NCBI GenBank assembly: GCA_964455375.1
Contig: CAYVXE010000076.1
Coordinates: 1 to 21,469, forward strand
DNA from: CAYVXE01 sp964455375
Lineage (GTDB): Bacteria > Zhuqueibacterota > Zhuqueibacteria > Oceanimicrobiales > Oceanimicrobiaceae
DNA length: 21,469 bases
Reading direction: 5' to 3'
The position numbers and the translations under genes are program-made. Within the stretch, counting starts at the first letter, position 1, and the number at the start of each line of letters is the position of its first letter. The notes beneath the pieces are model-generated. The model was not told the DNA's origin and searched no databases. It saw nothing but the letters and a program-made list of their open reading frames with translations. Shown here piece by piece: positions 6,790 to 14,534 of this stretch.

Positions 6790-7830
6790 TTAAGATACCA
6801 ACGCTTCCCAAACAGTCATGACTAAAATAATTACCACAAATAAGGTCCCAAAAATGTAATGTGTCTTAACCTCCGGAACTCTTTTGCAAATCAACTCGTC
6901 GATAAACGGCCAAAATACCAGAATTGTTATACTGGCAACAATACCATAAATTCCAACATTTAGCGGTACCAACTTTAACCAACGATAAACCGGATAAAAA
7001 TACCATTCCGGTTTTATGTGCATGGGAGTCACATCCGGTGTTGCCGGATGGCCAATTCCCGGCGGAAAAATTACCGAAAGCGCACTCATTACCGTAACCA
7101 CAAAGAGTGTTGCAATGATCACTTTGTAAAAATGTGACGGATAGAACGGATATTTTTCCTCGTGTTCGTGCCCTTCGATATCTGCAACACCATGCAAACG
7201 GATGACTAAAATATGCAGAAACACCAGTATGGTCATCAGGGGCGGTAAAAACCCGATGTGCAGCATAAAAAACCGGGTTAAAGTATTCGCGTTCACATTT
7301 TCACCACCGCGCAAAAAATTCAATATGACGATCCCAATTCCGGGAATGGCCTTAAAGAAATTTGTACCTACCGTCGTTGCCCAATAAGAAAGCTGGTTAT
7401 AGATTAAGGAATATCCTGTAAACGCGAATGTCAATGTCGTCATAAGCAGAAGCACACCGATTATCCAGTTCAGTTCGCGTGGCGCCCGGTAAGCCCGCGT
7501 GAAGATGACCCGAATCATGTGCAGAAACAGTGCAATGACCATCATATTTGAACCCCAGCGATGAATGCCGCGAATCATAAATCCAAAACGTACATCCTGC
7601 GTAATGTGGCGCACACTTTCATACGCCAAATCAGGCGATGGAATGAAATAGAACGTCAGCAGAATACCGGTAATAATCTGGAACCCAAACAAAATCATGG
7701 GCGTTGCGCCCATGGCAAAAAACCAGTTCTTCATGTGTTTGGGAATAGGCTCCTTTATAAATATTTTTTCATTTATTTCAATGAATTTTTCATAATCAAT
7801 AGGAAATCTCTGTTTAAACCAGTTTTTCAT
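6790..7830 (-). CDS. Cytochrome b of a Rieske/b complex (b6 and subunit IV parts in one chain)
   Basis: The 346-residue polytopic protein carries the heme-ligand pairs His90/His104 (13 residues between) and His191/His206 (14 between). The 14-residue second spacing is the b6f-type pattern rather than bc1-type. KPEWYFYP (273-280) holds the PEWY motif of the quinol-oxidation site. It combines the b6 part and a subunit IV-like part with about eight membrane helices, shorter than most bc1 cytochromes b. A GTG at 7839 would add three residues, but the ATG at 7830 has GGGAGGT seven bases upstream and overlaps the Rieske stop codon (TAATG), so translation is probably coupled. It oxidises menaquinol and bifurcates electrons to the Rieske centre and the low-potential hemes. 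No cytochrome c1 or c-type subunit gene is adjacent except the octaheme protein that follows. Confidence 0.95.
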   Translation of the reverse strand: MKNWFKQRFPIDYEKFIEINEKIFIKEPIPKHMKNWFFAMGATPMILFGFQIITGILLTFYFIPSPDLAYESVRHITQDVRFGFMIRGIHRWGSNMMVIALFLHMIRVIFTRAYRAPRELNWIIGVLLLMTTLTFAFTGYSLIYNQLSYWATTVGTNFFKAIPGIGIVILNFLRGGENVNANTLTRFFMLHIGFLPPLMTILVFLHILVIRLHGVADIEGHEHEEKYPFYPSHFYKVIIATLFVVTVMSALSVIFPPGIGHPATPDVTPMHIKPEWYFYPVYRWLKLVPLNVGIYGIVASITILVFWPFIDELICKRVPEVKTHYIFGTLFVVIILVMTVWEALVS

Positions 7831-8294
7831 TACGACCACCTCCCTTTCCGCTTCTGTACCTGAATAAATACAATGTTATGATCAATGGTAACTTTATATT
7901 CATCCAGTGGTCTGGGTGGAGGGCCAGCGAGGACATGTCCATCCGTTGCGAAGACTCCTCCGTGACACGGACAATAAAAACGATTCTTATTCCCTTCCCA
8001 TTTCACCAAACACCCCAGATGGGTGCAAATCCCTGAAAAAACCTTAAAACCCTCCTTAAGATGAACCACATGCAGCGGTACCCCTCCAACCTCTATTTCC
8101 CGGGTTTTGCCCAGTGGGATATCGTCCACATTCGCCACCATAAATTTAGTAAACGTATGTTTACTTGTATCCGGGTACAGAAACTGCCAGACATCCCGCA
8201 AAAAGGCTGTTGCTGCCACAATTAACCCTCCTCCCATAAAAATGCGCGCAAGAAAATCACGGCGGGATGTTGATTTCAACTCATTATCAGCCAT
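7830..8294 (-). CDS. Rieske [2Fe-2S] protein
   Basis: The 154 residues start with a Tat signal-anchor (SRRDFLARIFMGGG, about 10-23) followed by a hydrophobic stretch. The Rieske cluster-binding boxes are CTHLGC (90-95; ligands Cys90, His92) and CPCHGG (108-113; ligands Cys108, His111), with Cys95 and Cys110 placed for the usual disulfide. A GPPPRPL segment (124-130) corresponds to the conserved Pro loop. The start has AAGGAG eight bases upstream, and the gene lies 11 bp after napH, which ties the Rieske/b pair to the nap genes. It takes one electron from menaquinol at the cytochrome b Qo site and hands it to a periplasmic c-type heme, here presumably the octaheme protein or NapM. Confidence 0.96.
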   Translation of the reverse strand: MADNELKSTSRRDFLARIFMGGGLIVAATAFLRDVWQFLYPDTSKHTFTKFMVANVDDIPLGKTREIEVGGVPLHVVHLKEGFKVFSGICTHLGCLVKWEGNKNRFYCPCHGGVFATDGHVLAGPPPRPLDEYKVTIDHNIVFIQVQKRKGRWS

Positions 8295-8305
8295 AAATCA
8301 CTCCT

Positions 8306-9169
8306 TTATTTATTTGTTTCCCCATCGCCAAAACGTAACGCCAATGCGCGCCCGGCTCTTTCACAAAAAGAGACACATAGCCCGCAATTAAAACAATAAG
8401 GATATAAATCATGACCCTCTTTAGGGGCAAGTTGTAACGGACAGATCGTGTAACAGGGGGCTGTCCCCGGCTTACAATCACATGCGGCTTCATTGAAAAC
8501 AATTCGCAAGGTTTTTTTTGTTTGCAACAACCCTAAGAATGCACCCACCGGACAGGCGAATTTACACCAGTAGCGCCTGAACAACGCCCCCTCAACAGCT
8601 AATATCAGCAGAATAATCCCTATTTCCAGACCAAATCCCATACCTGAGATTCCTTGTGTTATTGCACTGGTGATAATGCCGGGAGCCGAGAGATAACTGA
8701 GCAGTGGCAGCCCCAGGACAAGCGTCAACATCAGCAACGAACAAAATATAATCCAGAACCAGTAGGCTTTAGGGTTTTTGCTACGTTTAAAATTGTGAAC
8801 CTGACGCCATTTTTGGGAGAACATCTTTTTTTCAAGTGTATGTATCCATTCCGAAATGGTATTATGAGGACAGACCCAGCTACAAAATACTTTGCCGAAA
8901 ATCAAAGCGATCACTATTGGCAAAACAGCAGACAAGATCAGCGGAATGTAAACCGACTTCGTCAACAAAATTGTCTGCACCACCATCACCGGATCTGCAA
9001 TATCCAAATTCCCGATGGAAATTGAATAAAGCGTGCCAATAATAGCTTTGATACCGAATCCATTCAAAACGGGGATAAAAATGAACAGTAGCATTGAAAC
9101 GATTTGCACAGTCCTTCGAACGGTTTCCAGGTGGAGATAAGGCCTTTTACTTTCAACGTTTATTTTCAT
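8306..9169 (-). CDS. napH: NapH-type membrane ferredoxin (quinol dehydrogenase subunit)
   Basis: The 287-residue protein has about four to five membrane helices (about 20-40, 72-95, 136-158, 178-196). It carries the paired CxxxCP motifs typical of NapH/NosR-like proteins: C96-SWV-C100-P and C202-KFA-C206-P. Its C-terminal cytoplasmic domain has two ferredoxin-like cysteine groups: Cys230/232/239/243, with irregular spacing, and C259-x2-C262-x2-C265-x3-C269. NapH is thought to oxidise (mena)quinol and pass electrons to NapG, and from there toward NapA. It follows napG by 20 bp and is preceded by an AGAGGT ribosome-binding site. Since no napC is present, NapGH is one of only two visible quinol entry points for nitrate reduction, the other being the Rieske/b pair. 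Confidence 0.93.
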   Translation of the reverse strand: MKINVESKRPYLHLETVRRTVQIVSMLLFIFIPVLNGFGIKAIIGTLYSISIGNLDIADPVMVVQTILLTKSVYIPLILSAVLPIVIALIFGKVFCSWVCPHNTISEWIHTLEKKMFSQKWRQVHNFKRSKNPKAYWFWIIFCSLLMLTLVLGLPLLSYLSAPGIITSAITQGISGMGFGLEIGIILLILAVEGALFRRYWCKFACPVGAFLGLLQTKKTLRIVFNEAACDCKPGTAPCYTICPLQLAPKEGHDLYPYCFNCGLCVSFCERAGRALALRFGDGETNK

Positions 9170-9189
9170 TTACCTCTTCATTCCGAGCT

Positions 9190-9705
9190 TTAAATCTGAT
9201 GTGAACTCTCAATGGTGATAGCAGGCTCTTCAGCGATACAAACATGTTCACAAACACCGCAGCCAATGCATTTCTCCGCGTGGACTTCCGGATAGAACTC
9301 ATCTTTCATGGTGATGGCCTCGCGGTACATGGGACACCGCTCAAAACAGGCATGACAAATAATACCATTGTAGGGCAGACAGAGGTCCGGATTAATAACA
9401 GCGACGCCCATTTTTACCTGTTCCTTTGCAACAATTTTGTGGTCCAGTGCACCGGTGGGGCAGACTGCGGGGCATTTCATACAAACATAACACGGTACGT
9501 CCCGTGGAAAAATCATCGGAGTGCCGAATTTGCTACCCCAATCCAAATGCGCCATTTTAATGCTGTCATAGGGGCAAACCTGTGCACATTTATTGCATTT
9601 AATGCACCTCTTTACAAACTCCTCTTCCGCAACAGCTCCCGGTGGTCGTAACGGTGAACGAAGATTTATTGCCTGAGTAAAAAAATTTAACAGGGATGTC
9701 AACAT
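9190..9705 (-). CDS. napG: NapG-type ferredoxin lacking a Tat signal
   Basis: The 171 residues hold four cysteine groups for [4Fe-4S] clusters: Cys34/37/40/44, Cys72/75/78/82, Cys109/117/120/124 and Cys146/149/152/156. LRSPLRPPGA (15-24) matches the segment that follows the Tat signal in known NapG proteins. Here only about 15 residues precede it, with no twin Arg. The frame is closed by a TGA about 50 bp upstream of the ATG with no other usual start codon, so a Tat signal cannot be recovered by moving the start. The protein may therefore stay in the cytoplasm at NapH, or be exported in complex with another protein. It starts 26 bp after napD and is followed closely by napH. The ribosome-binding site is weak, suggesting coupling to napD. 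Confidence 0.92.
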   Translation of the reverse strand: MLTSLLNFFTQAINLRSPLRPPGAVAEEEFVKRCIKCNKCAQVCPYDSIKMAHLDWGSKFGTPMIFPRDVPCYVCMKCPAVCPTGALDHKIVAKEQVKMGVAVINPDLCLPYNGIICHACFERCPMYREAITMKDEFYPEVHAEKCIGCGVCEHVCIAEEPAITIESSHQI

Positions 9706-9731
9706 ATTGTCATTGCCACGTAAAAACTCTT

Positions 9732-9983
9732 CTAAGTCAATTCCGTATCTTCTTCATCGGATCCGACAAATGTTGGAAAAACACCAAGCACATCTTCATA
9801 ACTATCTAAAATATATTTGGCGAGATTTTCCAACTGTTCTTCGTCGTGTGCTTCGATCACGACAATAATATTATTTTCTTTGTGCACACCATAATTGGTT
9901 ACATTAGGCAGCCGTTCCAAAAACAGCGCAATTTCTTCTGCTTTATCCGGCATGACTTTAACGATCATACTTGCAATTAACAT
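9732..9983 (-). CDS. napD: NapD, chaperone for NapA maturation
   Basis: The 83-residue product (MLIASMIVKVMPDKAEEI at the start) has the size and beta-alpha-beta ferredoxin-like pattern of NapD. It includes the N-terminal SMIV strand, helix AEEIALFLERLPNV, and the NNIIVVIEA strand. NapD binds the Tat signal of NapA in the cytoplasm and holds back export until the molybdenum cofactor is loaded. It lies between napA and napG, as in the napCMADGH order known from Desulfovibrio. The acidic tail (GSDEEDTELT) is unremarkable. The ribosome-binding site is weak, and a 104 bp spacer with a hairpin separates it from napA, so its dose may be set separately. Confidence 0.9.
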   Translation of the reverse strand: MLIASMIVKVMPDKAEEIALFLERLPNVTNYGVHKENNIIVVIEAHDEEQLENLAKYILDSYEDVLGVFPTFVGSDEEDTELT

Positions 9984-10087
9984 AGTGAAATTCCATTTCG
10001 AATTGCAGATTTTTGATTTCGGATTGCGGTTTCAGACAGAGACTCGTTATGACCGCAATCCGAGATCTTCATTTACATATTTTTATT
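9984..10087. other. napA-napD spacer with a 12-bp stem hairpin
   Basis: Within this spacer, TCGGATTGCGGT (10019-10030) pairs with ACCGCAATCCGA (10052-10063) around a 21-base loop. No T-run follows on the minus strand, so it is more likely an mRNA processing or stability element protecting the napA 3' end than a terminator. The flanks (TTCGAATTGCAGATTTTTGATTTCGG-like text) resemble the short AT-rich repeat debris seen near 18190. Confidence 0.6.
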
Positions 10088-12346
10088 TCATGCTTTCTCG
10101 ATTCGTGCGGCACAAACCTTATATTCCGGTTCTTTCGAGCCCGGGTCAACGGCATCTGTCGTCAGCAGATTCGCCAGTTTTTCAGACCAGTGCCATGGAA
10201 TGAAAATCGTGCCGCGTTTAGGTAAATCAATCACTCTCGTCCGGAGTTTCAGTTCGCCACGACGCGTAATCACCTTCACGGTCTGCTTGTCGCTAATGCC
10301 CCACTCCCTGGCATCGTCGGGATTGATTTCAACATACGGCTTGGGAACAGCCCGAACCAATTCAGCGACCTGTCCGGTCATGGTCATGGTATGCCAGTGC
10401 TCAAGAACACGGCCGGTATTGAGTGCGATGGGGAATTCAGCATCCGTCGGTTCTTCGGGACCCTTGTCGGGACGGGCAAAAATAACTGCTTTCCCTTCCG
10501 GTTTCTTGTAGAAGTACATGCGACGCCCGTTTGCTTTATCGTTTGGAAAATACGGGTCGTTCTCCGTGTAACGATGCTCCGTTCCCGGATGATCAATGGA
10601 TGGCACCGGCCAGCGCAATCCTCGTACTTTACGCAACCGGGAATAGGGCGCTCCGCTCAGGTCAACGTCCTGGCCTTTGGTACAGGAAATATACTCCGTC
10701 CAAACATCTTCCGGGCTTTTAAAATGTTCAAAATTCTTCCCGTATCCTAAACGATTGGCCAGGTCAATTAAGATGTCGCCGTCCCAACGTGCTTCTCCCT
10801 GCGGCGCAACGGCTTTGCTCATGTGTTGAGACCGCCGTTCCGTACATCCGTAAACACCTTCCTTCTCGCCCCAGAATGCAGCCGGCAAAACGACATCGGC
10901 GATCTTTGTCGTTTCGGTGGGATGAAATGCATCTGCAACCACCATAAATTGATCCTTCATTCCCGGCAAATACTTATTCAAATTCGGCAATGATTGTGCT
11001 GGATTGGTACACATAACATAAATCGCTTTAATTTCACCTGCCGTCAGAGCGCTGAACATGGCAACGGTATGTTTACCCGGTTTCGGCTGAATATTGGTCA
11101 CAGGAACGTTCCAGATAGCCGCGATCTCTTTACGATGTTTCTCCTTCTTAACCAAACGATGTCCCGGTAACAGATGACACAAACCGCCGCCTTCACGGAC
11201 ACCGCCACAAGCATTAGGCTGTCCGGTGAGAGAGAGTGAATCACAACCCAGTTTACCTAGTTTTCCGGTGAGTAGATGTAAATTATGAATGAGATTGTTT
11301 AACCAGACGCCTCGGGTTCGTTGATTCACACCCATTGTCCATAAACTAACAGTCTTCTCGGATTCGCCGTACATTCGGGCAACTTTAACAATATCTTTTG
11401 GATTCACGCCAGCCTGTTCTGCAGCATATTCCGGTGTAAATTTTTCAAGGAATTGTTTATACGCATCGTAGGTAATCGCATTCTTCCCGTCACTAAAGTT
11501 AACCGATTCTTTAATGAACTGCTCATCTGTGTACCCTTCTTTAATAAGGATTCTGGCAATAGCATGGACGACTGCTAAATCATAGCCCGGTTTTACTCGC
11601 AAATGCAGGTCGGCAATCTTATCGGTTGGGGTTTTACGCGGGTCGATAATCACAAATTTCGTATTCGGATTCTTTTTCTTGCGATCCACCAGACGGTCGT
11701 AAAGCACGGGGTGGCATTCCGCCGTATTGCTACCAACGATGAAAAACAAATCCGCATGGTCAATATCATCATAACTGCCTACCGGTTCATCTGAACCGAA
11801 TGTGGAGATATATCCACCCACCGCACTGGCCATGCACAGCCTGGGATTACCCTCAAAATTGTTCGTACCGATATGGCCTTTAAAAAGCTTATTTGCGACA
11901 TAGGTCTCTTCGGTAGTAGCCTGTCCGGATCCGTAAAAAGCAACTGCATCCGGGCCATGTTTTTCGATAGTTTCTTTAAACTTACCGGCGACCAGACTCA
12001 TAGCTTCGTCCCAGTTTGCCTTTACCAATTTACCATTTTTTCTTATCATGGGGTGCAAAAGCCGGCCTTTTCCATTCACTACCTTGTGTAAATAAAATCC
12101 CTTTACACACATCAAACCATTATTAATTGAATCTTCTTTGTCACCTTTAACGGCTACTGCTTTGCCATTTTTAGTCCCAAGCATCACGCCGCAACCTGTG
12201 CCGCAAAACCGGCAGACCGATTTATGCCATTCGATACCGCTTTGCGCCATGGCTTGTTCAGACCCAAGCATCCAATTCAAGCCGATGCTGGCAGCAGCAA
12301 CGCTTGCAGCCGTATTTTTCAAAAAATCTCTTCTCGTCATACTCAT
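10088..12346 (-). CDS. napA: NapA, catalytic subunit of periplasmic nitrate reductase (Mo-bisMGD)
   Basis: The 752-residue protein starts with a Tat signal (TRRDFLKNTA, 4-13). A [4Fe-4S] motif follows: C45-x2-C48-x3-C52-x27-C80. Cys171 in NPRLCMASAV is the expected Mo ligand, which separates NapA-type enzymes from selenocysteine or Asp-ligated relatives. The C-terminal molybdopterin-binding domain includes NTGRVLEHWHTMTMTG and IPWHWSEKLANLLT. Length matches the short monomeric NapA of Desulfovibrio rather than the longer proteobacterial NapA that pairs with NapB, and no napB is present. It reduces nitrate to nitrite in the periplasm. Formate dehydrogenase and assimilatory enzymes share this fold; NapD, NapG and NapH next door decide for Nap. 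GGAGG lies about 10 bases before the ATG. napM is 41 bp upstream. Confidence 0.95.
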   Translation of the reverse strand: MSMTRRDFLKNTAASVAAASIGLNWMLGSEQAMAQSGIEWHKSVCRFCGTGCGVMLGTKNGKAVAVKGDKEDSINNGLMCVKGFYLHKVVNGKGRLLHPMIRKNGKLVKANWDEAMSLVAGKFKETIEKHGPDAVAFYGSGQATTEETYVANKLFKGHIGTNNFEGNPRLCMASAVGGYISTFGSDEPVGSYDDIDHADLFFIVGSNTAECHPVLYDRLVDRKKKNPNTKFVIIDPRKTPTDKIADLHLRVKPGYDLAVVHAIARILIKEGYTDEQFIKESVNFSDGKNAITYDAYKQFLEKFTPEYAAEQAGVNPKDIVKVARMYGESEKTVSLWTMGVNQRTRGVWLNNLIHNLHLLTGKLGKLGCDSLSLTGQPNACGGVREGGGLCHLLPGHRLVKKEKHRKEIAAIWNVPVTNIQPKPGKHTVAMFSALTAGEIKAIYVMCTNPAQSLPNLNKYLPGMKDQFMVVADAFHPTETTKIADVVLPAAFWGEKEGVYGCTERRSQHMSKAVAPQGEARWDGDILIDLANRLGYGKNFEHFKSPEDVWTEYISCTKGQDVDLSGAPYSRLRKVRGLRWPVPSIDHPGTEHRYTENDPYFPNDKANGRRMYFYKKPEGKAVIFARPDKGPEEPTDAEFPIALNTGRVLEHWHTMTMTGQVAELVRAVPKPYVEINPDDAREWGISDKQTVKVITRRGELKLRTRVIDLPKRGTIFIPWHWSEKLANLLTTDAVDPGSKEPEYKVCAARIEKA

Positions 12347-12387
12347 AATAAAAAAACCTCCAAATTAATTTAAGAGGATATTAACAT

Positions 12388-12789
12388 TTAATTGACATGA
12401 AATTTTAAAGCATGCCCGTCATGACATGAAAAACAACTTGTTGCTTCTACTTTCCCGAAATCAACTTCTTTGGTTGAGTGACAGCTTATACAGCGTGTGT
12501 CTGATGGTTTCGGATAAAATTCCTCCTGGCCATCGCCGTGACAAATAAAACATTTGATGTTTACCTGGCCATGCATACTCTTACTCCAGGTTTCTGCAAC
12601 TTCAGGCGTTACTTCCTGGTGACATTCAAAACAACTGACCGAGAAGTCAACATCGGGGTGCTTTTTTTCAGCGGATTTTCCGGCAGAAGCCCGAGATACT
12701 GCAAAACCAACAAAGTACAAGACGACAGCGCAGCTAAATAAACTCATGGCTGTCCACTTAAGCAATTTTTGCCATTTTGTAGATTTCAT
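12388..12789 (-). CDS. napM: Tetraheme cytochrome c, NapM-like
   Basis: The 133 residues begin with a signal peptide or membrane anchor (hydrophobic about 13-31) and carry four CxxCH motifs at 53 (CFECH), 80 (CFICH), 100 (CISCH) and 119 (CFSCH). Other His residues (about 44, 73, 124 and 131) could serve as distal ligands. Size, heme number and position directly before napA match NapM of the napCMADGH type of operon, so I use that name with moderate confidence; a small NapC/NrfH-like protein is the alternative, but the anchor and heme spacing are less like those. It probably delivers electrons to NapA in place of the missing NapB. A GGGAG site precedes its ATG. A hairpin separates it from the porin gene. 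Confidence 0.8.
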   Translation of the reverse strand: MKSTKWQKLLKWTAMSLFSCAVVLYFVGFAVSRASAGKSAEKKHPDVDFSVSCFECHQEVTPEVAETWSKSMHGQVNIKCFICHGDGQEEFYPKPSDTRCISCHSTKEVDFGKVEATSCFSCHDGHALKFHVN

Positions 12790-12818
12790 AAATATCGCTC
12801 CCTTTTGATAAAATGAAA

Positions 12819-12848
12819 CCTCCTGTAGAATGTTGTTTCTACAGGAGG
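12819..12848 (-). terminator. Hairpin between porin gene and napM (partial terminator or processing site)
   Basis: CCTCCTGTAGAA (12819-12830) pairs perfectly over 12 bp with TTCTACAGGAGG (12837-12848) around a 6-base loop. On the minus strand it is followed by TTTCATTTTAT, an interrupted T-run. It starts 22 bp after the porin stop. No promoter is evident before napM, so read-through is likely and the hairpin would lower nap expression relative to the porin or stabilise the porin message. Confidence 0.6.
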
Positions 12849-12870
12849 AACATGAACGAATTGAAAGAGG

Positions 12871-14385
12871 CTAAAACTTGAAGGTGATGGTCATTTTTGC
12901 TTCCCAGGGGTTAGTATCGTAGGTTGTATTTCCATTGATGAGCAGTTGCGCTCCATCTCCGGCGATTAAATAACCGCCACGCAGCGACCAGACCAATTGT
13001 TTGTAGATGCTGTAATCAATTTTTACATCAAATTCACTACCGATGGTCTTCGAGGATTGCGGTGTAAATTCGGTTGTCTGGATGACACCATCACCATTTG
13101 TATCGCTCCAGCCGTGGATACCTTTGGTGGCGCGAATAAGAGAATAAGCACCATAAAATTTAAGTTTCGGAGTCGCTTTGTAAAGAAGATTACCCTGGAT
13201 GATCGTCGAGTTTTCCAGTTCACGATAACCGCGGGTATTCGGCGCACCCAAACCTTGAGGTGTAATACCTTCTTCATCCGGCATAATGCTGTCTTCCCAC
13301 AATTCGGTAATGTAGAAGAAACCCATGGTCTTCAGCTTGTTCACATTACCACTACCACCGGTCAAATTATCATCGCCTGAACCCAGACCGAACGTCACTC
13401 CAACATCTACTTTAGGTCCTACTGCTTTCGTTCCTTTCAGATATAAATTATAGCCGTTGAGATTCCCATTATTTACATCAGAAAGTTGATTAGAACCGGA
13501 ATTTGTATTGGCAACATGGTCTTTGCCATTCAAATAATCGAACTCGCCTTTAATTTTCAGACCCAAATCCTTGTTCACATAATCTGCGGTCACACCCAAC
13601 ACACCTAATATGCTGATATTAGGGGAAAAACGGGTTTTAGCATAATCAAGACCATTCAGAATAAACGTAGTACCGGCATTATCGCCGCGGTCATTATAAT
13701 ACATGCCAAACAAACCGTAAGAAAAATTCGACGTCTTTCGATTAAATTTAACCGCAATGAGGTCGGCATCTCCACCATCAGCTCCACCGGTACTCGAGTT
13801 ATCATTATCAGAAAGTGGTGAAAAACCTCCGCGGCCTTCGGAAACTTTCGCATAGTCTAATTCAATGGTACCGGATTTGGTTTTAAAATCCACCTGGATA
13901 CCATCAAAATTACTGTCGAGGACTAACTTGTTGCCAAGCCCGTAGTACATACGTCCCACACGAATATCAATTGGAAATGACGTGTTGGGCACCAGGAAAT
14001 CCAGATAACCGATGTCCACGTGTAAATTGTAATTCGTATCCTTGTTACTGAATCGTGACGAAAGGTTCGGATTATCGGTAAAATCGGTTCTGAAATCAGT
14101 ATTATCAACGCCCCACCAGCCTTGAGCCATATCAAATCTGGTTACCGCTTTCACATAATCTGCGAACGCGAATGACATGTGCAAGCGCAGCATTTGCACA
14201 ACGTAATTGTCATTGTAGTTGGTTTTTCCGAAAAAGAAATCCTGTTGTTTTTGGAACCACGCGGTATAAACACCTTTCACTTTGAGTTTCATTTCATCAT
14301 CCTTCTTTTTTGCCTGCGCACTTGTAACCTGGTTAAAGGCAAAAAAAAGGACAACGGTTAATACACCGATCATCGCTTTTTTCAT
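12871..14385 (-). CDS. Outer-membrane beta-barrel porin with an EF-hand-like loop
   Basis: The 504-residue protein has a signal peptide ending at TSAQA (about 25). Alternating hydrophobic/polar strands rich in Tyr, Phe and Gly follow, and the last residues are KMTITFKF, the terminal Phe expected of outer-membrane barrels. Residues 428-439 (DTNGDGVIQTTE) match the calcium-binding EF-hand loop pattern (D-x-N-x-D-G-x-I-x3-E), probably in an extracellular loop. Another loop is rich in Asp, Ser and Gly (about 190-208). AAGGAGG lies seven bases before the ATG. It is the first gene after the candidate sigma54 promoter and heads the nap operon, which suggests a channel for nitrate or nitrite. That is inference from position; general alginate- or phosphate-type porins have a similar look. 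Confidence 0.82.
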   Translation of the reverse strand: MKKAMIGVLTVVLFFAFNQVTSAQAKKKDDEMKLKVKGVYTAWFQKQQDFFFGKTNYNDNYVVQMLRLHMSFAFADYVKAVTRFDMAQGWWGVDNTDFRTDFTDNPNLSSRFSNKDTNYNLHVDIGYLDFLVPNTSFPIDIRVGRMYYGLGNKLVLDSNFDGIQVDFKTKSGTIELDYAKVSEGRGGFSPLSDNDNSSTGGADGGDADLIAVKFNRKTSNFSYGLFGMYYNDRGDNAGTTFILNGLDYAKTRFSPNISILGVLGVTADYVNKDLGLKIKGEFDYLNGKDHVANTNSGSNQLSDVNNGNLNGYNLYLKGTKAVGPKVDVGVTFGLGSGDDNLTGGSGNVNKLKTMGFFYITELWEDSIMPDEEGITPQGLGAPNTRGYRELENSTIIQGNLLYKATPKLKFYGAYSLIRATKGIHGWSDTNGDGVIQTTEFTPQSSKTIGSEFDVKIDYSIYKQLVWSLRGGYLIAGDGAQLLINGNTTYDTNPWEAKMTITFKF

Positions 14386-14455
14386 GAACGTCCTCCTTAA
14401 TTTGATACGTTTGATTTTTGGGGAAATATATTGCCAAACTATTCTGGTGAAGCAT

Positions 14456-14471
14456 TACAATAGCCGTGCCG
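14456..14471 (-). promoter_or_regulatory. Candidate sigma54 (-24/-12) promoter of the porin-nap-HAO operon
   Basis: Read on the minus strand the site is CGGCACG-GCTA-TTGTA against TGGCACR-N4-TTGCW. The -24 element GGCACG is exact; the -12 element has GT instead of GC. An overlapping register four bases downstream (CGGCTATTGTAATGCT) has both GG and GC at the right spacing but a poorer flank. Transcription would begin near 14445, about 60 bp before the porin ATG. The neighbouring regulator is a sigma54 activator, which supports the call. Confidence 0.55.
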
Positions 14472-14534
14472 ATTTTTTTTATCCTCAAAATATCAATTAC
14501 TTAAGTCGATTGTCTAACAGAAAAAAAGCCAAAT

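Noticed and set aside
6221..6793. 190-codon plus-strand frame
   Set aside because: Antisense to the HAO-like gene, which has eight heme motifs and a good ribosome-binding site; the shadow has no recognisable domain.
9706..9738. Search for a missed Tat signal upstream of napG
   Set aside because: The frame is closed by a TGA and contains no ATG, GTG or TTG before the annotated ATG, so no Tat signal can be added without a frameshift.
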